Of a stretch of DNA of 64,000 nt, positions 36,870 through 44,334 are shown piece by piece. The stretch is from Nakamurella panacisegetis (lineage in GTDB: Bacteria > Actinomycetota > Actinomycetes > Mycobacteriales > Nakamurellaceae), in contig NZ_LT629710.1 of NCBI RefSeq assembly GCF_900104535.1, positions 4,623,501 to 4,687,500 of the forward strand, in the 5' to 3' direction. Position 1 is the stretch's first letter. Each line of letters starts with the position of its first letter. The notes beneath the pieces were generated by a model. That model saw only the letters and a list, made by a program, of their open reading frames with translations. It did no database searches and was not told where the DNA came from. The position numbers and the translations under genes are program-made.

Positions 36870-37892
36870 TCAGCCGGCCGCCTGCCGATACCGGTCGATC
36901 TGCTCCACCAGTTGCGCCTTCTCCGCCGCCGGGGCGAACGAGTACTGGGCCGCCGCCATGGCCAGCCCGGCGATCCCGGACGCATCCAACCCCAGCAGGT
37001 CCGCCGCGACCTCGTACTCCCGGTTGAGCGTGGTGGAGAACATCGGCGGATCGTCGGAGTTGATGGTCACCGGCACCCCGGCCGCGGCCAGAGCGGGCAG
37101 CGGATGCTCGGCCAGCGAACGGACGGACCGGGTGCACACATTCGACGTCGGGCAGACCTCGAGAGCGATGCCGTGGTCGGCCAGGTAGGCCATCAACCGC
37201 GGGTCCTGGGCGGCGGCGATGCCGTGGCCGATCCGCTCCGCGCCGAGGTGCTCGATCGCGTCCCAGACCGTCTGCGGACCGGTGGACTCCCCGGCGTGCG
37301 GCGCACTGTGCAGCCCGGCCGCCCTGGCCGCCGCGAAATGGCGGGCGAACTGCGGCCGGGGCACCCCGATCTCCGGTCCACCGAGGCCGAAACTGATCAG
37401 GCCGGCCGGCTGCTGCGTGAGTGCGATCTCCAGGGTGGCGTCCGCCGCTTCCGGCCCCGCCTCACCGGGGATGTCGAAGCACCAGCGCAAGGCGATGCCG
37501 AAGTCACGCTCGGCCTGGAGCCGCGCGTCCTCGATGGCCGCGCAGAACTCCGGGGCGGCGACGCCGGCCCGGACCGAGGTGAACGGGGTGACGGTCACCT
37601 CGGCGTACCGAACGTTCTGGCCGGCCAGGCCGCGCGCCACCTCGTAGGTCAGGGTGTGCACGTCGTCCGCGTCGCGGATCAGGTCGACCACCGACAGGTA
37701 GACCTCGACGAAGTGGGCGAAGTCGGTGAACGTGAAGTACTCGGCCAGCGACGCGGGATCGGCCGGCACCCGGGTCGATCCCGCGTGACGGGCGGCGAGT
37801 GCCGCCACCGCCGTCGGGGAGGCCGATCCGACGTGGTGCACGTGCAGTTCCGCCTTGGGCAGGCCGGCAATGAAAGCTGAAAGATCGGTCAC
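36870..37892 (-). CDS. Adenosine deaminase family protein (possibly aminodeoxyfutalosine deaminase)
   Basis: 340-residue metal-dependent TIM-barrel deaminase. Metal ligands are visible in E-L-H-V-H-H, S-A-P-H-A-G-E-S-T-G and I-N-S-D-D-P-P-M-F; E-R-I-G-H-G gives the catalytic His. The first motif reads H-V-H-H-V-G-S-A-S-P rather than the H-x-H-L-D/E-G of true adenosine deaminases, which changes the ribose-binding loop. From memory this variant occurs in actinobacterial enzymes linked to 6-amino-6-deoxyfutalosine of the alternative menaquinone pathway, but I cannot confirm that. No mqn genes are in the window. GTG 37892 is the only usable start because an upstream GTG hits a stop. Confidence 0.88.
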   Translation of the reverse strand: MTDLSAFIAGLPKAELHVHHVGSASPTAVAALAARHAGSTRVPADPASLAEYFTFTDFAHFVEVYLSVVDLIRDADDVHTLTYEVARGLAGQNVRYAEVTVTPFTSVRAGVAAPEFCAAIEDARLQAERDFGIALRWCFDIPGEAGPEAADATLEIALTQQPAGLISFGLGGPEIGVPRPQFARHFAAARAAGLHSAPHAGESTGPQTVWDAIEHLGAERIGHGIAAAQDPRLMAYLADHGIALEVCPTSNVCTRSVRSLAEHPLPALAAAGVPVTINSDDPPMFSTTLNREYEVAADLLGLDASGIAGLAMAAAQYSFAPAAEKAQLVEQIDRYRQAAG

Positions 37893-37929
37893 GGATGCAC
37901 AGCATTCCAGAAGGCGCGGCCCCGGCCGG

Positions 37930-38877
37930 TCAGGCTCGGCTCGACCACACCGCGACCGCCACCAGATCCCGCGCCGGTCCGGCCGGGGGCTGCGGGCTGT
38001 CGCGCCACACCGCCCGCAGTTGGCGACGGAGATCCAGCCCGTCCACGTGCACCTGGACCAACCGCCCGAGCGCCAGGTCGTCGGCCACGGCGAGCGCGCT
38101 GAGGGCTCCAGGTGCCGTTCCGGCGGCGATCGCCGCTCGGACGGCGGCCGTGGTCGCCAGTTCGATGACCGGATGGGACAGTTCGACGTCCCGGGACACC
38201 AGGGCCAGCAAGCCCTTGACGAAGGCCTCGCGCGTCCCCGACCCGCGCTCCCGGCTGACCAGCGGGGTGCGGGCCAGCTCCTCCGGGGACACGGACCGGC
38301 CCGGTCGCGTCCACGGATGCCCGGGTGCGGCGACCACGACCAGGTGGTCCTGCCCAACCACCTTGGAGCGCACGGCCGCGGGTGCTCCGGGCGCTTCGAC
38401 GAATCCCAGGTCGGCCGATCCGTCCAGCACGGCCCTGACCACGGCGTCGCTGTTGGCGGTGGTCAGTTCGAGGTCGGTCAGATCGTCGCCGCGGCGCTGT
38501 TGACCGGCCCGCAGGGCCAGGAACCAACGCGGAGCCAGATGTTCGGCGATGGTCAGGCTGGCGGCCACCCTCAGGTGTGCGTTCCGGGTGGTCCGCAGCG
38601 AACCGATGCCGGCATCCAACCGGTCCGCAGCCTGGATCACCGGGGCGGCCCACCCGGCGACCAGGGCACCGGCCGTCGTCAGGGACGAGCCGTGACTGCT
38701 GCGCGCCACCAGGGGCAACCCGATCTGGGCCTCCATGGCGCGCATGCGCAGCGAGGCGGCCTGCTGCGAGATGCCGAGGACGGACCCGGCCGCAGCCAGG
38801 CTCCCGGTGTCCTGGACCGCCAGCAGGAGTTGCAGACCGATGAGATCCGGGACCTTTCGACTGAGCACGTTCGCCAT
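37930..38877 (-). CDS. LysR-family transcriptional regulator
   Basis: 315-residue regulator. The N-terminal HTH is L-L-L-A-V-Q-D-T-G-S-L-A-A-A-G-S-V-L-G and S-Q-Q-A-A-S-L-R-M-R-A-M-E; the rest is a periplasmic-binding-protein-like effector domain. ATG 38877 is favoured, though ribosome sites are poor; an earlier ATG at 38913 would extend it by 12 residues through the operator. Divergent from a TDT-family transporter, which it most likely controls. Its 3' end is 37 bp from the deaminase start codon. Confidence 0.9.
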   Translation of the reverse strand: MANVLSRKVPDLIGLQLLLAVQDTGSLAAAGSVLGISQQAASLRMRAMEAQIGLPLVARSSHGSSLTTAGALVAGWAAPVIQAADRLDAGIGSLRTTRNAHLRVAASLTIAEHLAPRWFLALRAGQQRRGDDLTDLELTTANSDAVVRAVLDGSADLGFVEAPGAPAAVRSKVVGQDHLVVVAAPGHPWTRPGRSVSPEELARTPLVSRERGSGTREAFVKGLLALVSRDVELSHPVIELATTAAVRAAIAAGTAPGALSALAVADDLALGRLVQVHVDGLDLRRQLRAVWRDSPQPPAGPARDLVAVAVWSSRA

Positions 38878-38883
38878 CTGACC

Positions 38884-38909
38884 ACAAGGAACGCTTGTAC
38901 CGCGACAAG
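38884..38909. promoter_or_regulatory. Alternating ACAAG/CTTGT/ACAAG operator in the LysR-transporter gap
   Basis: ACAAG (38884-38888), CTTGT (38894-38898) and ACAAG (38905-38909) form two overlapping inverted repeats with 5- and 6-bp centres. The second contains the T-N11-A pattern expected for LysR binding sites. It lies immediately upstream of the regulator start and about 40 bp before the transporter start. Confidence 0.6.
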
Positions 38910-38947
38910 GCATTGCCCACTACCGAGGTTCCCCGCCGAGCGGAATC

Positions 38948-40105
38948 GTGATCAGGGTGAGTACTGCGACCCCGACCCGATCCCGAACCACCCCGACTCC
39001 CCCGCCGTCCCTCCGAACCTTCCTGCGCGAACTGCGGCGCCCGGGGCAGGTGTTCGAGAACATCACGCCGAACTGGTTCGCCTCAGTGATGGGCACCGGA
39101 ATCGTGGCCAACGCCGCCGCCGGCCTGCCGGTCCACGTCGTCGCGCTGCGCGGGTTCGCCGTCGGCGTGTGGCTGCTGGCCACCGTTGCCCTGGCCGGTC
39201 TGACCGTCGCGTTCGCCGTGCACTGGGCCCGCCATCGCGACCGGGCCCGGACCTACGCCGACCATCCGGTGATGAGCCAGTTCTACGGCGCACCCCCGAT
39301 GGCCCTGCTCACCGTCGGCGCGGGCACGCTGCTGGTGGGCCGGGACGTCATCGGCATCCACGCGGCGGTCGCCGTCGACTTCCTGCTGTGGACGATCGGG
39401 ACGCTGACCGGTCTGGCCACCAGCCTGGCCGTTCCGTTCCGGATGATCACGCGGTCGGACCGCACGGGGGTCACCGCACTCCCGGCGTGGCTGATGCCCA
39501 TCGTGCCGCCCATGGTCTCGGCGTCCACCGGCGCCCTCCTGCTCCCGCACGTCCCAGCCGGTCAGGCCCGCCTCGACCTGCTACTGGCCTGCTACGGCAT
39601 GTTCGGGCTCAGCCTGTTCATCGGCCTGATCACGATGACGCTCATCTACTCCCGGCTCGTCCACGACGGCCTGCCGCCGGTCCAGGCCGCCCCCACGGTG
39701 TGGATCACCCTCGGCATGATCGGGCAGTCGATCACGGCGGTCAATCTGCTCGGGAACGCCGCCGGGTCGGCCCTCGGTCAACCGTTCGCCGATGGTCTCC
39801 GGGTCTTCGGCCTGATCTACGGCGTTGCCATGGGCGGCTTCGGAGTCCTGATGTTCGGCCTGGCCGTCGCGCTGACCGTGCACGCGGCCCGGCGCCACCT
39901 CTCGTTCTCGCTGACCTGGTGGAGTTTCACCTTCCCGATCGGCACCTGCGTCACCGGCGCCGCCGGACTCGGCACCACCTCGGGATCGACTCTGATCCAC
40001 GCCACCGCGGTGGTCCTGTACGGCGTCCTGCTGGGCGCCTGGGCCACCGTGGCCACCCACACGCTGCGCGGATCGGTGACCGGCCGGGTCTTCCTTCCGG
40101 CCTGA
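38948..40105 (+). CDS. TDT-family transporter (tellurite-resistance/dicarboxylate, SLAC1-like)
   Basis: 385-residue inner-membrane protein with about ten spans. The family start N-I-T-P-N-W-F-A-S-V-M-G-T-G-I-V-A is clear. Relatives include TehA, malic-acid transporter Mae1 and sulfite exporter Ssu1, so the substrate may be an organic acid or a small anion such as sulfite. GTG 38948 or 38957 may be used; both have weak ribosome sites. Divergent LysR regulator and the operator between them suggest substrate induction. Confidence 0.9.
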   Translation: MIRVSTATPTRSRTTPTPPPSLRTFLRELRRPGQVFENITPNWFASVMGTGIVANAAAGLPVHVVALRGFAVGVWLLATVALAGLTVAFAVHWARHRDRARTYADHPVMSQFYGAPPMALLTVGAGTLLVGRDVIGIHAAVAVDFLLWTIGTLTGLATSLAVPFRMITRSDRTGVTALPAWLMPIVPPMVSASTGALLLPHVPAGQARLDLLLACYGMFGLSLFIGLITMTLIYSRLVHDGLPPVQAAPTVWITLGMIGQSITAVNLLGNAAGSALGQPFADGLRVFGLIYGVAMGGFGVLMFGLAVALTVHAARRHLSFSLTWWSFTFPIGTCVTGAAGLGTTSGSTLIHATAVVLYGVLLGAWATVATHTLRGSVTGRVFLPA

Positions 40106-40181
40106 CCGCCCGCGTCGGCGCGGTCCATGCGGGCGCATGGAATTAACCTCCTCCCGGTACTGTTGTGCAGGGCAGCTGGTA

Positions 40182-40195
40182 GTTGACCAGTCAAC
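40182..40195. promoter_or_regulatory. GTTGAC-CA-GTCAAC palindrome upstream of the LLM gene
   Basis: Perfect 6+2+6 palindrome 29 bp before the ATG, in the 118-bp gap behind the transporter. Its TTGACC half could also serve as a -35 element, in which case a bound repressor would block polymerase. No regulator gene is adjacent, so the cognate protein may be distant. Confidence 0.55.
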
Positions 40196-40223
40196 CAGTT
40201 CGGCACCACACGAGGAGCGCACC

Positions 40224-41336
40224 ATGCAGTTCGGAATCTTCACCGTCGGAGACGTCACGACGGACCCCACCAACGGGACGACACCGACCGAGGCCGAGCG
40301 CATCAAGGCGATGGTCGCCATCGCGATCAAGGCCGAAGAGGTCGGGCTGGACGTGTTCGCCACCGGCGAGCACCACAACCCGCCGTTCGTGCCGTCGTCG
40401 CCGACCACCATGCTCGGCTACATCGCGGCCCGAACCGAAAAGCTGATCCTGTCCACATCGACCACCCTGATCACGACGAACGACCCGGTGAAGATCGCCG
40501 AGGACTTCGCGATGCTCCAGCACCTGGCCGACGGCCGGGTCGACCTGATGATGGGCCGCGGCAACACCGGACCGGTGTACCCGTGGTTCGGTCAGGACAT
40601 CACCAAGGGCGTCGAGCTGGCCATCGAGAACTATGCGCTGCTGCGCCGGCTCTGGCGCGAGGACGTCGTGGACTTCAAGGGCAAGTTCCGCACCCCGCTG
40701 CGCGGGTTCACCTCGACCCCGCGCCCACTGGACGACGTGCCGCCGTTCGTCTGGCACGGCTCGATCCGCACCCCGGAGATCGCCGAACAGGCCGCCTACT
40801 ACGGCGACGGGTTCTTCGCCAACCACATCTTCTGGCCCAAGGAGCACTACAAGCGGCTGATCGGCCTGTACCGCTCGCGGTTCGAGCACTACGGGCACGG
40901 CTCCGCCGACCAGGCCATCGTCGGCCTCGGCGGCCAGGTGTTCCTGCACAAGAACTCCCAGGAGGCGGTCAAGCAGTTCCGTCCCTACTTCGACCACGCC
41001 CCGGTCTACGGGTACGGCCCGTCGCTGGAGGACTTCATGCGGCAGACCCCGCTGACCGTCGGCAGCCCGGAGCAGGTCATCGACCGGACGTTGAGCTTCC
41101 GCGAGACCTTCGGCGACTACCAGCGCCAGCTGTTTCTGATGGACCACGCGGGCCTCCCGCTCAAGACGGTGCTCGAGCAGCTCGACATCCTGGGCGAGCA
41201 GGTCATCCCGACCCTGCGGTCCGAGTTCGACGCACTGCGCCCGGCCCACGTACCGGAGGCGCCGACCCACCAGAGCCTGTTGGCCCAGTCCAGGGCCATC
41301 GCGGACGCGGCCGCCCTGGACGGAGCGCGGGCATGA
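40224..41336 (+). CDS. LLM-class flavin-dependent monooxygenase
   Basis: 370-residue luciferase-like TIM-barrel enzyme using FMNH2. It starts M-Q-F-G-I-F-T-V-G-D-V and contains the G-E-H-H motif (V-F-A-T-G-E-H-H-N-P-P-F-V) and D-L-M-M-G-R-G-N-T-G-P-V-Y-P-W-F-G. This is the CE1758-type subgroup, which is commonly paired with a small FMN reductase, as here. ATG follows GAGGAG. The stop overlaps the reductase ATG, so flavin supply and oxygenation are translated together. Substrate unknown. Confidence 0.93.
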   Translation: MQFGIFTVGDVTTDPTNGTTPTEAERIKAMVAIAIKAEEVGLDVFATGEHHNPPFVPSSPTTMLGYIAARTEKLILSTSTTLITTNDPVKIAEDFAMLQHLADGRVDLMMGRGNTGPVYPWFGQDITKGVELAIENYALLRRLWREDVVDFKGKFRTPLRGFTSTPRPLDDVPPFVWHGSIRTPEIAEQAAYYGDGFFANHIFWPKEHYKRLIGLYRSRFEHYGHGSADQAIVGLGGQVFLHKNSQEAVKQFRPYFDHAPVYGYGPSLEDFMRQTPLTVGSPEQVIDRTLSFRETFGDYQRQLFLMDHAGLPLKTVLEQLDILGEQVIPTLRSEFDALRPAHVPEAPTHQSLLAQSRAIADAAALDGARA

Positions 41337-41938
41337 CGCGGATCGCTGTCGTCTCGGCCGGGTTGAGTCAGCCGTCGTCCACTCGACTGCTGGCCGGCCG
41401 GCTGGCCCAGGCCGTCACCGATCGCGGCATCTCCACGATCGGTGAGATCCAGGTGGTACACATCGAGCTCAGGCAGCTGGCCCACGAGATCACCAACAAC
41501 CTGTTGACCGGCTTTCCGGACGAGGCTCTGCGGGATGCCATCGAGACCGTGACCAACGCGGATGCGCTGATCGCCGTGACCCCGGTGTTCAGCGCGTCCT
41601 ACAGCGGGCTGTTCAAATCGTTCTTCGACGTGATCGATCCGGATGCGTTGTCGGACAAGCCGACCTTGATCGCGGCCACCGGCGGCAGCGCCCGCCATTC
41701 CCTGGTCCTCGAATACGCCCTCCGGCCGTTGATGGCCTACCTACGGGCATCAACCGCGCCCACCGGGGTCTTCGCCGCCACCGACGATTTCGGGTCGGAC
41801 GAAGGTGGCGCTTCCTTGAACTCCCGGATCGACCGGGCCGCCGGCGAACTCGTGTCCATGCTCAACGATCAGCCGGCTGCGGCCAAGGCCGATCCGTTCG
41901 ACCTGCCGTTGTCGTTCGAGGAACTGCTGAGTCGATGA
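41333..41938 (+). CDS. NAD(P)H-dependent FMN reductase (CE1759-like)
   Basis: 201-residue flavodoxin-fold reductase supplying reduced flavin to the LLM enzyme encoded just upstream (ATGA overlap). The N-terminal flavin phosphate loop is S-A-G-L-S-Q-P-S-S-T-R-L-L-A; T-P-V-F-S-A-S-Y-S-G-L-F-K-S-F-F-D gives the isoalloxazine loop; A-A-T-G-G-S-A-R-H-S-L follows. The 3' 70 bp overlap the end of the opposite-strand acetyltransferase-like gene. Confidence 0.93.
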   Translation: MTRIAVVSAGLSQPSSTRLLAGRLAQAVTDRGISTIGEIQVVHIELRQLAHEITNNLLTGFPDEALRDAIETVTNADALIAVTPVFSASYSGLFKSFFDVIDPDALSDKPTLIAATGGSARHSLVLEYALRPLMAYLRASTAPTGVFAATDDFGSDEGGASLNSRIDRAAGELVSMLNDQPAAAKADPFDLPLSFEELLSR

Positions 41939-42660
41939 TGTAGCCAGACGTTGGGCTCGACGTAGACCGCGCAATCCTGGTCCACGTTCACCAGCACAGG
42001 GGCGATCGCGCCGGGTACGTCGACCGGACCCGAGTTGTCGAACGGCAACCCGGTCCACTCGCGCCACTGCGCGAGGGAGCCGGGTACGGCCATCGAGGTC
42101 GGACAGACCTTGACGATCCGTGCCCCGAGCCGGACGTGCGTGCGGATCCACCCGTCGGTCGGCAGCCCGTCTTCCCGGATCCGGTTCACGTACTCGACCA
42201 TCGGCATGCGTGGCTCGGCCGCCTTGGCCGCCGGCCGCACGGGGCCGAAGAGGTCGCGGATGCCGGTCGCAGCCACGCGGGCACACGCCGCCTGCAGCAG
42301 CGCCGCGCTCATGCCGGAGCCGAGATGACCCGGGACGATCCGGGCCTCCAGCAACGAGACTGCGTTCGGGCCACGCCCCGCCCGCTGGTCGGCAAAGCCC
42401 CGCACCTGCACTCCGTCCCACCCGCTGATCGGGAGGTCGTCATCGGTGCCGTCCCAGACGAACGGGATGCTGTTGACCTTCGCGATCACATCACCCTGAT
42501 CGCCGAGCGCCACGAACTGGAACTCGGCGAAGACGTCCGGCAACCGGGAGAAGAGCTCGTCGCCTATCGGGTCCATCGTCATGAAGATGGGCCAGGGGCT
42601 GGGCATGCTCCACATCGGGCCGATCAGGTCCGGCCGCTCGGCCAATGACAGCAGTTCCAC
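41869..42660 (-). CDS. GNAT-like acyltransferase fold protein
   Basis: 263-residue protein of the long GNAT-like type seen in actinomycetes. It begins with A-E-R-P-D-L-I-G-P-M-W and carries an acetyl-CoA-site-like run A-R-I-V-P-G-H-L-G-S-G-M-S-A-A-L-L; the motif is degenerate compared with R-x-x-G-x-G/A, so activity is uncertain. The last ~20 residues (S-S-S-S-N-D-N-G-R-S) are low complexity and lie over the 3' end of the FMN reductase gene, as if the original stop had been lost. GTG 42660 is the start. Confidence 0.7.
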   Translation of the reverse strand: MELLSLAERPDLIGPMWSMPSPWPIFMTMDPIGDELFSRLPDVFAEFQFVALGDQGDVIAKVNSIPFVWDGTDDDLPISGWDGVQVRGFADQRAGRGPNAVSLLEARIVPGHLGSGMSAALLQAACARVAATGIRDLFGPVRPAAKAAEPRMPMVEYVNRIREDGLPTDGWIRTHVRLGARIVKVCPTSMAVPGSLAQWREWTGLPFDNSGPVDVPGAIAPVLVNVDQDCAVYVEPNVWLHHRLSSSSNDNGRSNGSALAAAG

Positions 42661-42730
42661 GGATGGACCCTATCGACCCTGCTCGAGGGTCGCCTATCGG
42701 ATTCCGGTCCGACCACAACGGCCGCCGGCA

Positions 42731-43198
42731 CTACGACGCCCGGTGCGCGGCCCCGACGTCCATGACCCAGGTGACGCCGAAGGTGTCGGTCAACATCCCG
42801 AAGCCCGGACTCCACGCCGACGCGGCGAGCGGCTCGACGATCGTCGCGCCGACGCCGAGCGAGTTCCAGTAGCCCTGCACCTCGTCCAGCGTCTCGCCGC
42901 GGACGGAGACGAAGAAGGGCTGGTCGGTGACGGTCATCCCGCCCTCGCGGCGCGTCGAACCCGGGACCGGCCCGGACCCGCCCGTCGTCACCGCGGTGTC
43001 GTAGGCCATCACGCGGAAGCCGGCCGGTGATTCCACCTGTCCGAACACGACGTGGTCGGCGCCCGGCTCATCCTTCGGTCGGCCGAAGTCGCCATAGGTG
43101 GCGATCACGAGCCGGCCGCCGAACACGGACTGGTAGACCTCCAGCGCCGCACGCGCGTCGCCGCGGAAGTTGAGGTGCGCCGTGGTGATGATGCCCAT
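42731..43198 (-). CDS. VOC/PhnB-like glyoxalase-superfamily protein
   Basis: 155-residue protein of the 3-demethylubiquinone-9-methyltransferase/PhnB type. It starts M-G-I-I-T-T-A-H-L-N-F-R-G-D-A-R-A-A-L-E and ends with G-M-L-T-D-T-F-G-V-T-W-V-M-D. The fold is a pair of beta-alpha-beta-beta-beta units that usually bind a metal; the function of this subgroup is not known. ATG 43198 follows AGGAG. Divergent from the WYL regulator, which probably controls it; the two are neighbours in many actinobacteria. Confidence 0.9.
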   Translation of the reverse strand: MGIITTAHLNFRGDARAALEVYQSVFGGRLVIATYGDFGRPKDEPGADHVVFGQVESPAGFRVMAYDTAVTTGGSGPVPGSTRREGGMTVTDQPFFVSVRGETLDEVQGYWNSLGVGATIVEPLAASAWSPGFGMLTDTFGVTWVMDVGAAHRAS

Positions 43199-43260
43199 GT
43201 CTGCTCCTGTCTCGGTTGCTGCCGGGCTGTTCCCGACCAGGTCGACCCTTCCATCCATCT

Positions 43261-43277
43261 AGGACAGTTTTGGTCCT
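43261..43277. promoter_or_regulatory. AGGAC-N7-GTCCT inverted repeat between VOC and WYL genes
   Basis: 5-bp perfect arms around AGTTTTG in the 103-bp divergent gap. TAGGAT at 43288-43293, eight bases before the WYL start codon, may be a -10 element for a leaderless message. The repeat would then overlap the promoter, fitting autoregulation. Confidence 0.45.
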
Positions 43278-43301
43278 CGACCGGCCATAGGATCGTCAGA
43301 C

Positions 43302-44216
43302 ATGACGACGACCTCGAGGCTGCTCCGTCTGCTCTCGTTGCTGCAGACCCGCCGTGACTGGCCCGGTGCGGTGCTCGCCGAACGTCTGGGCATCAGCCAT
43401 CGCACGGTCCGGCGCGACGTGGATCGGTTGCGGGAGATGGGATATCGCATCCAGGCGACGATGGGACCCGATGGCGGCTATCGTCTCGACGCCGGGAGCG
43501 AGTTGCCGCCTCTGCTGTTCGACGACGATCAGGTCCTCGCACTGGCCGTCGCCCTCGGAGCGGCGTCGGTGACCGGGGCCGGTATCCAGGAAGCCGCCCT
43601 GCAGGCCCTGACCACCGTTCGGCAGGTGATGCCGTCGCGCCTGCGCCTGCGCCTTGATGCCCTGGAATTCACGGCCATCGCCCACCGCCCCGGTGACGCG
43701 CGGGTCGAACCGGAGGTCTTGATAGCGCTGTCGACCGCCACCCGGGCCCACGAGGTGCTCCGTTTCGACTACGACTCCGGCCGCCCCGACGACGCCGCCC
43801 AGGGGAAGGTGGCACGCCGGGTGGAGCCGCACCACCTCGTCGTCGCCGGTGGCCGCTGGTATCTCGTCGCCTGGGACCTCGACCGCGACGCTTGGCGCAC
43901 CTTCCGTGCCGATCGCCTCTGGCTCCGCACCCCGAACGGCCCGCGCTTCGCACCTCGCGAGATCCCCGGAGGGGACGTGGCCGCGTTCATCGCGGCTCGG
44001 TTCAAGGGCTCCGATCACGGCGACCGATGGCCGTGCAGGGGAACGGTCGTGCTGCACCGGCCGGCCGCCGAGGTACTTCCCTTCACCGGAGACGGCACTG
44101 TCGAGGACCTCGGCCCTCGACAGTGCCGCCTTCACGCCGGCGCGTGGTCGTGGATCGCGCTCGCCGCCCTGATCAACCGCTTCGACGCCGATATCGACGT
44201 GGTCGGTCCACCCTAG
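43302..44216 (+). CDS. WYL-domain helix-turn-helix regulator
   Basis: 304-residue DeoR-type HTH (L-A-E-R-L-G-I-S-H-R-T-V-R-R-D-V-D-R-L-R) followed by a WYL effector domain (R-V-E-P-H-H-L-V-V-A-G-G-R-W-Y-L-V-A-W-D, then F-R-A-D-R-L). WYL domains sense small ligands or nucleic acids. No ribosome site is visible at the ATG, consistent with leaderless expression. Divergent from the VOC gene and likely its repressor. Confidence 0.92.
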   Translation: MTTTSRLLRLLSLLQTRRDWPGAVLAERLGISHRTVRRDVDRLREMGYRIQATMGPDGGYRLDAGSELPPLLFDDDQVLALAVALGAASVTGAGIQEAALQALTTVRQVMPSRLRLRLDALEFTAIAHRPGDARVEPEVLIALSTATRAHEVLRFDYDSGRPDDAAQGKVARRVEPHHLVVAGGRWYLVAWDLDRDAWRTFRADRLWLRTPNGPRFAPREIPGGDVAAFIAARFKGSDHGDRWPCRGTVVLHRPAAEVLPFTGDGTVEDLGPRQCRLHAGAWSWIALAALINRFDADIDVVGPP

Positions 44217-44334
44217 CTGACGTCGGCCTTCGCTCGCCTGGCCGTGCGCAACGCCGCCGCCTCGACCCGCTGACCCGTCGCGGCGGCCCCAGCCGCTGCC
44301 GCCGGAGGAGAGTGCGGACCTCACGGTCAACCGA

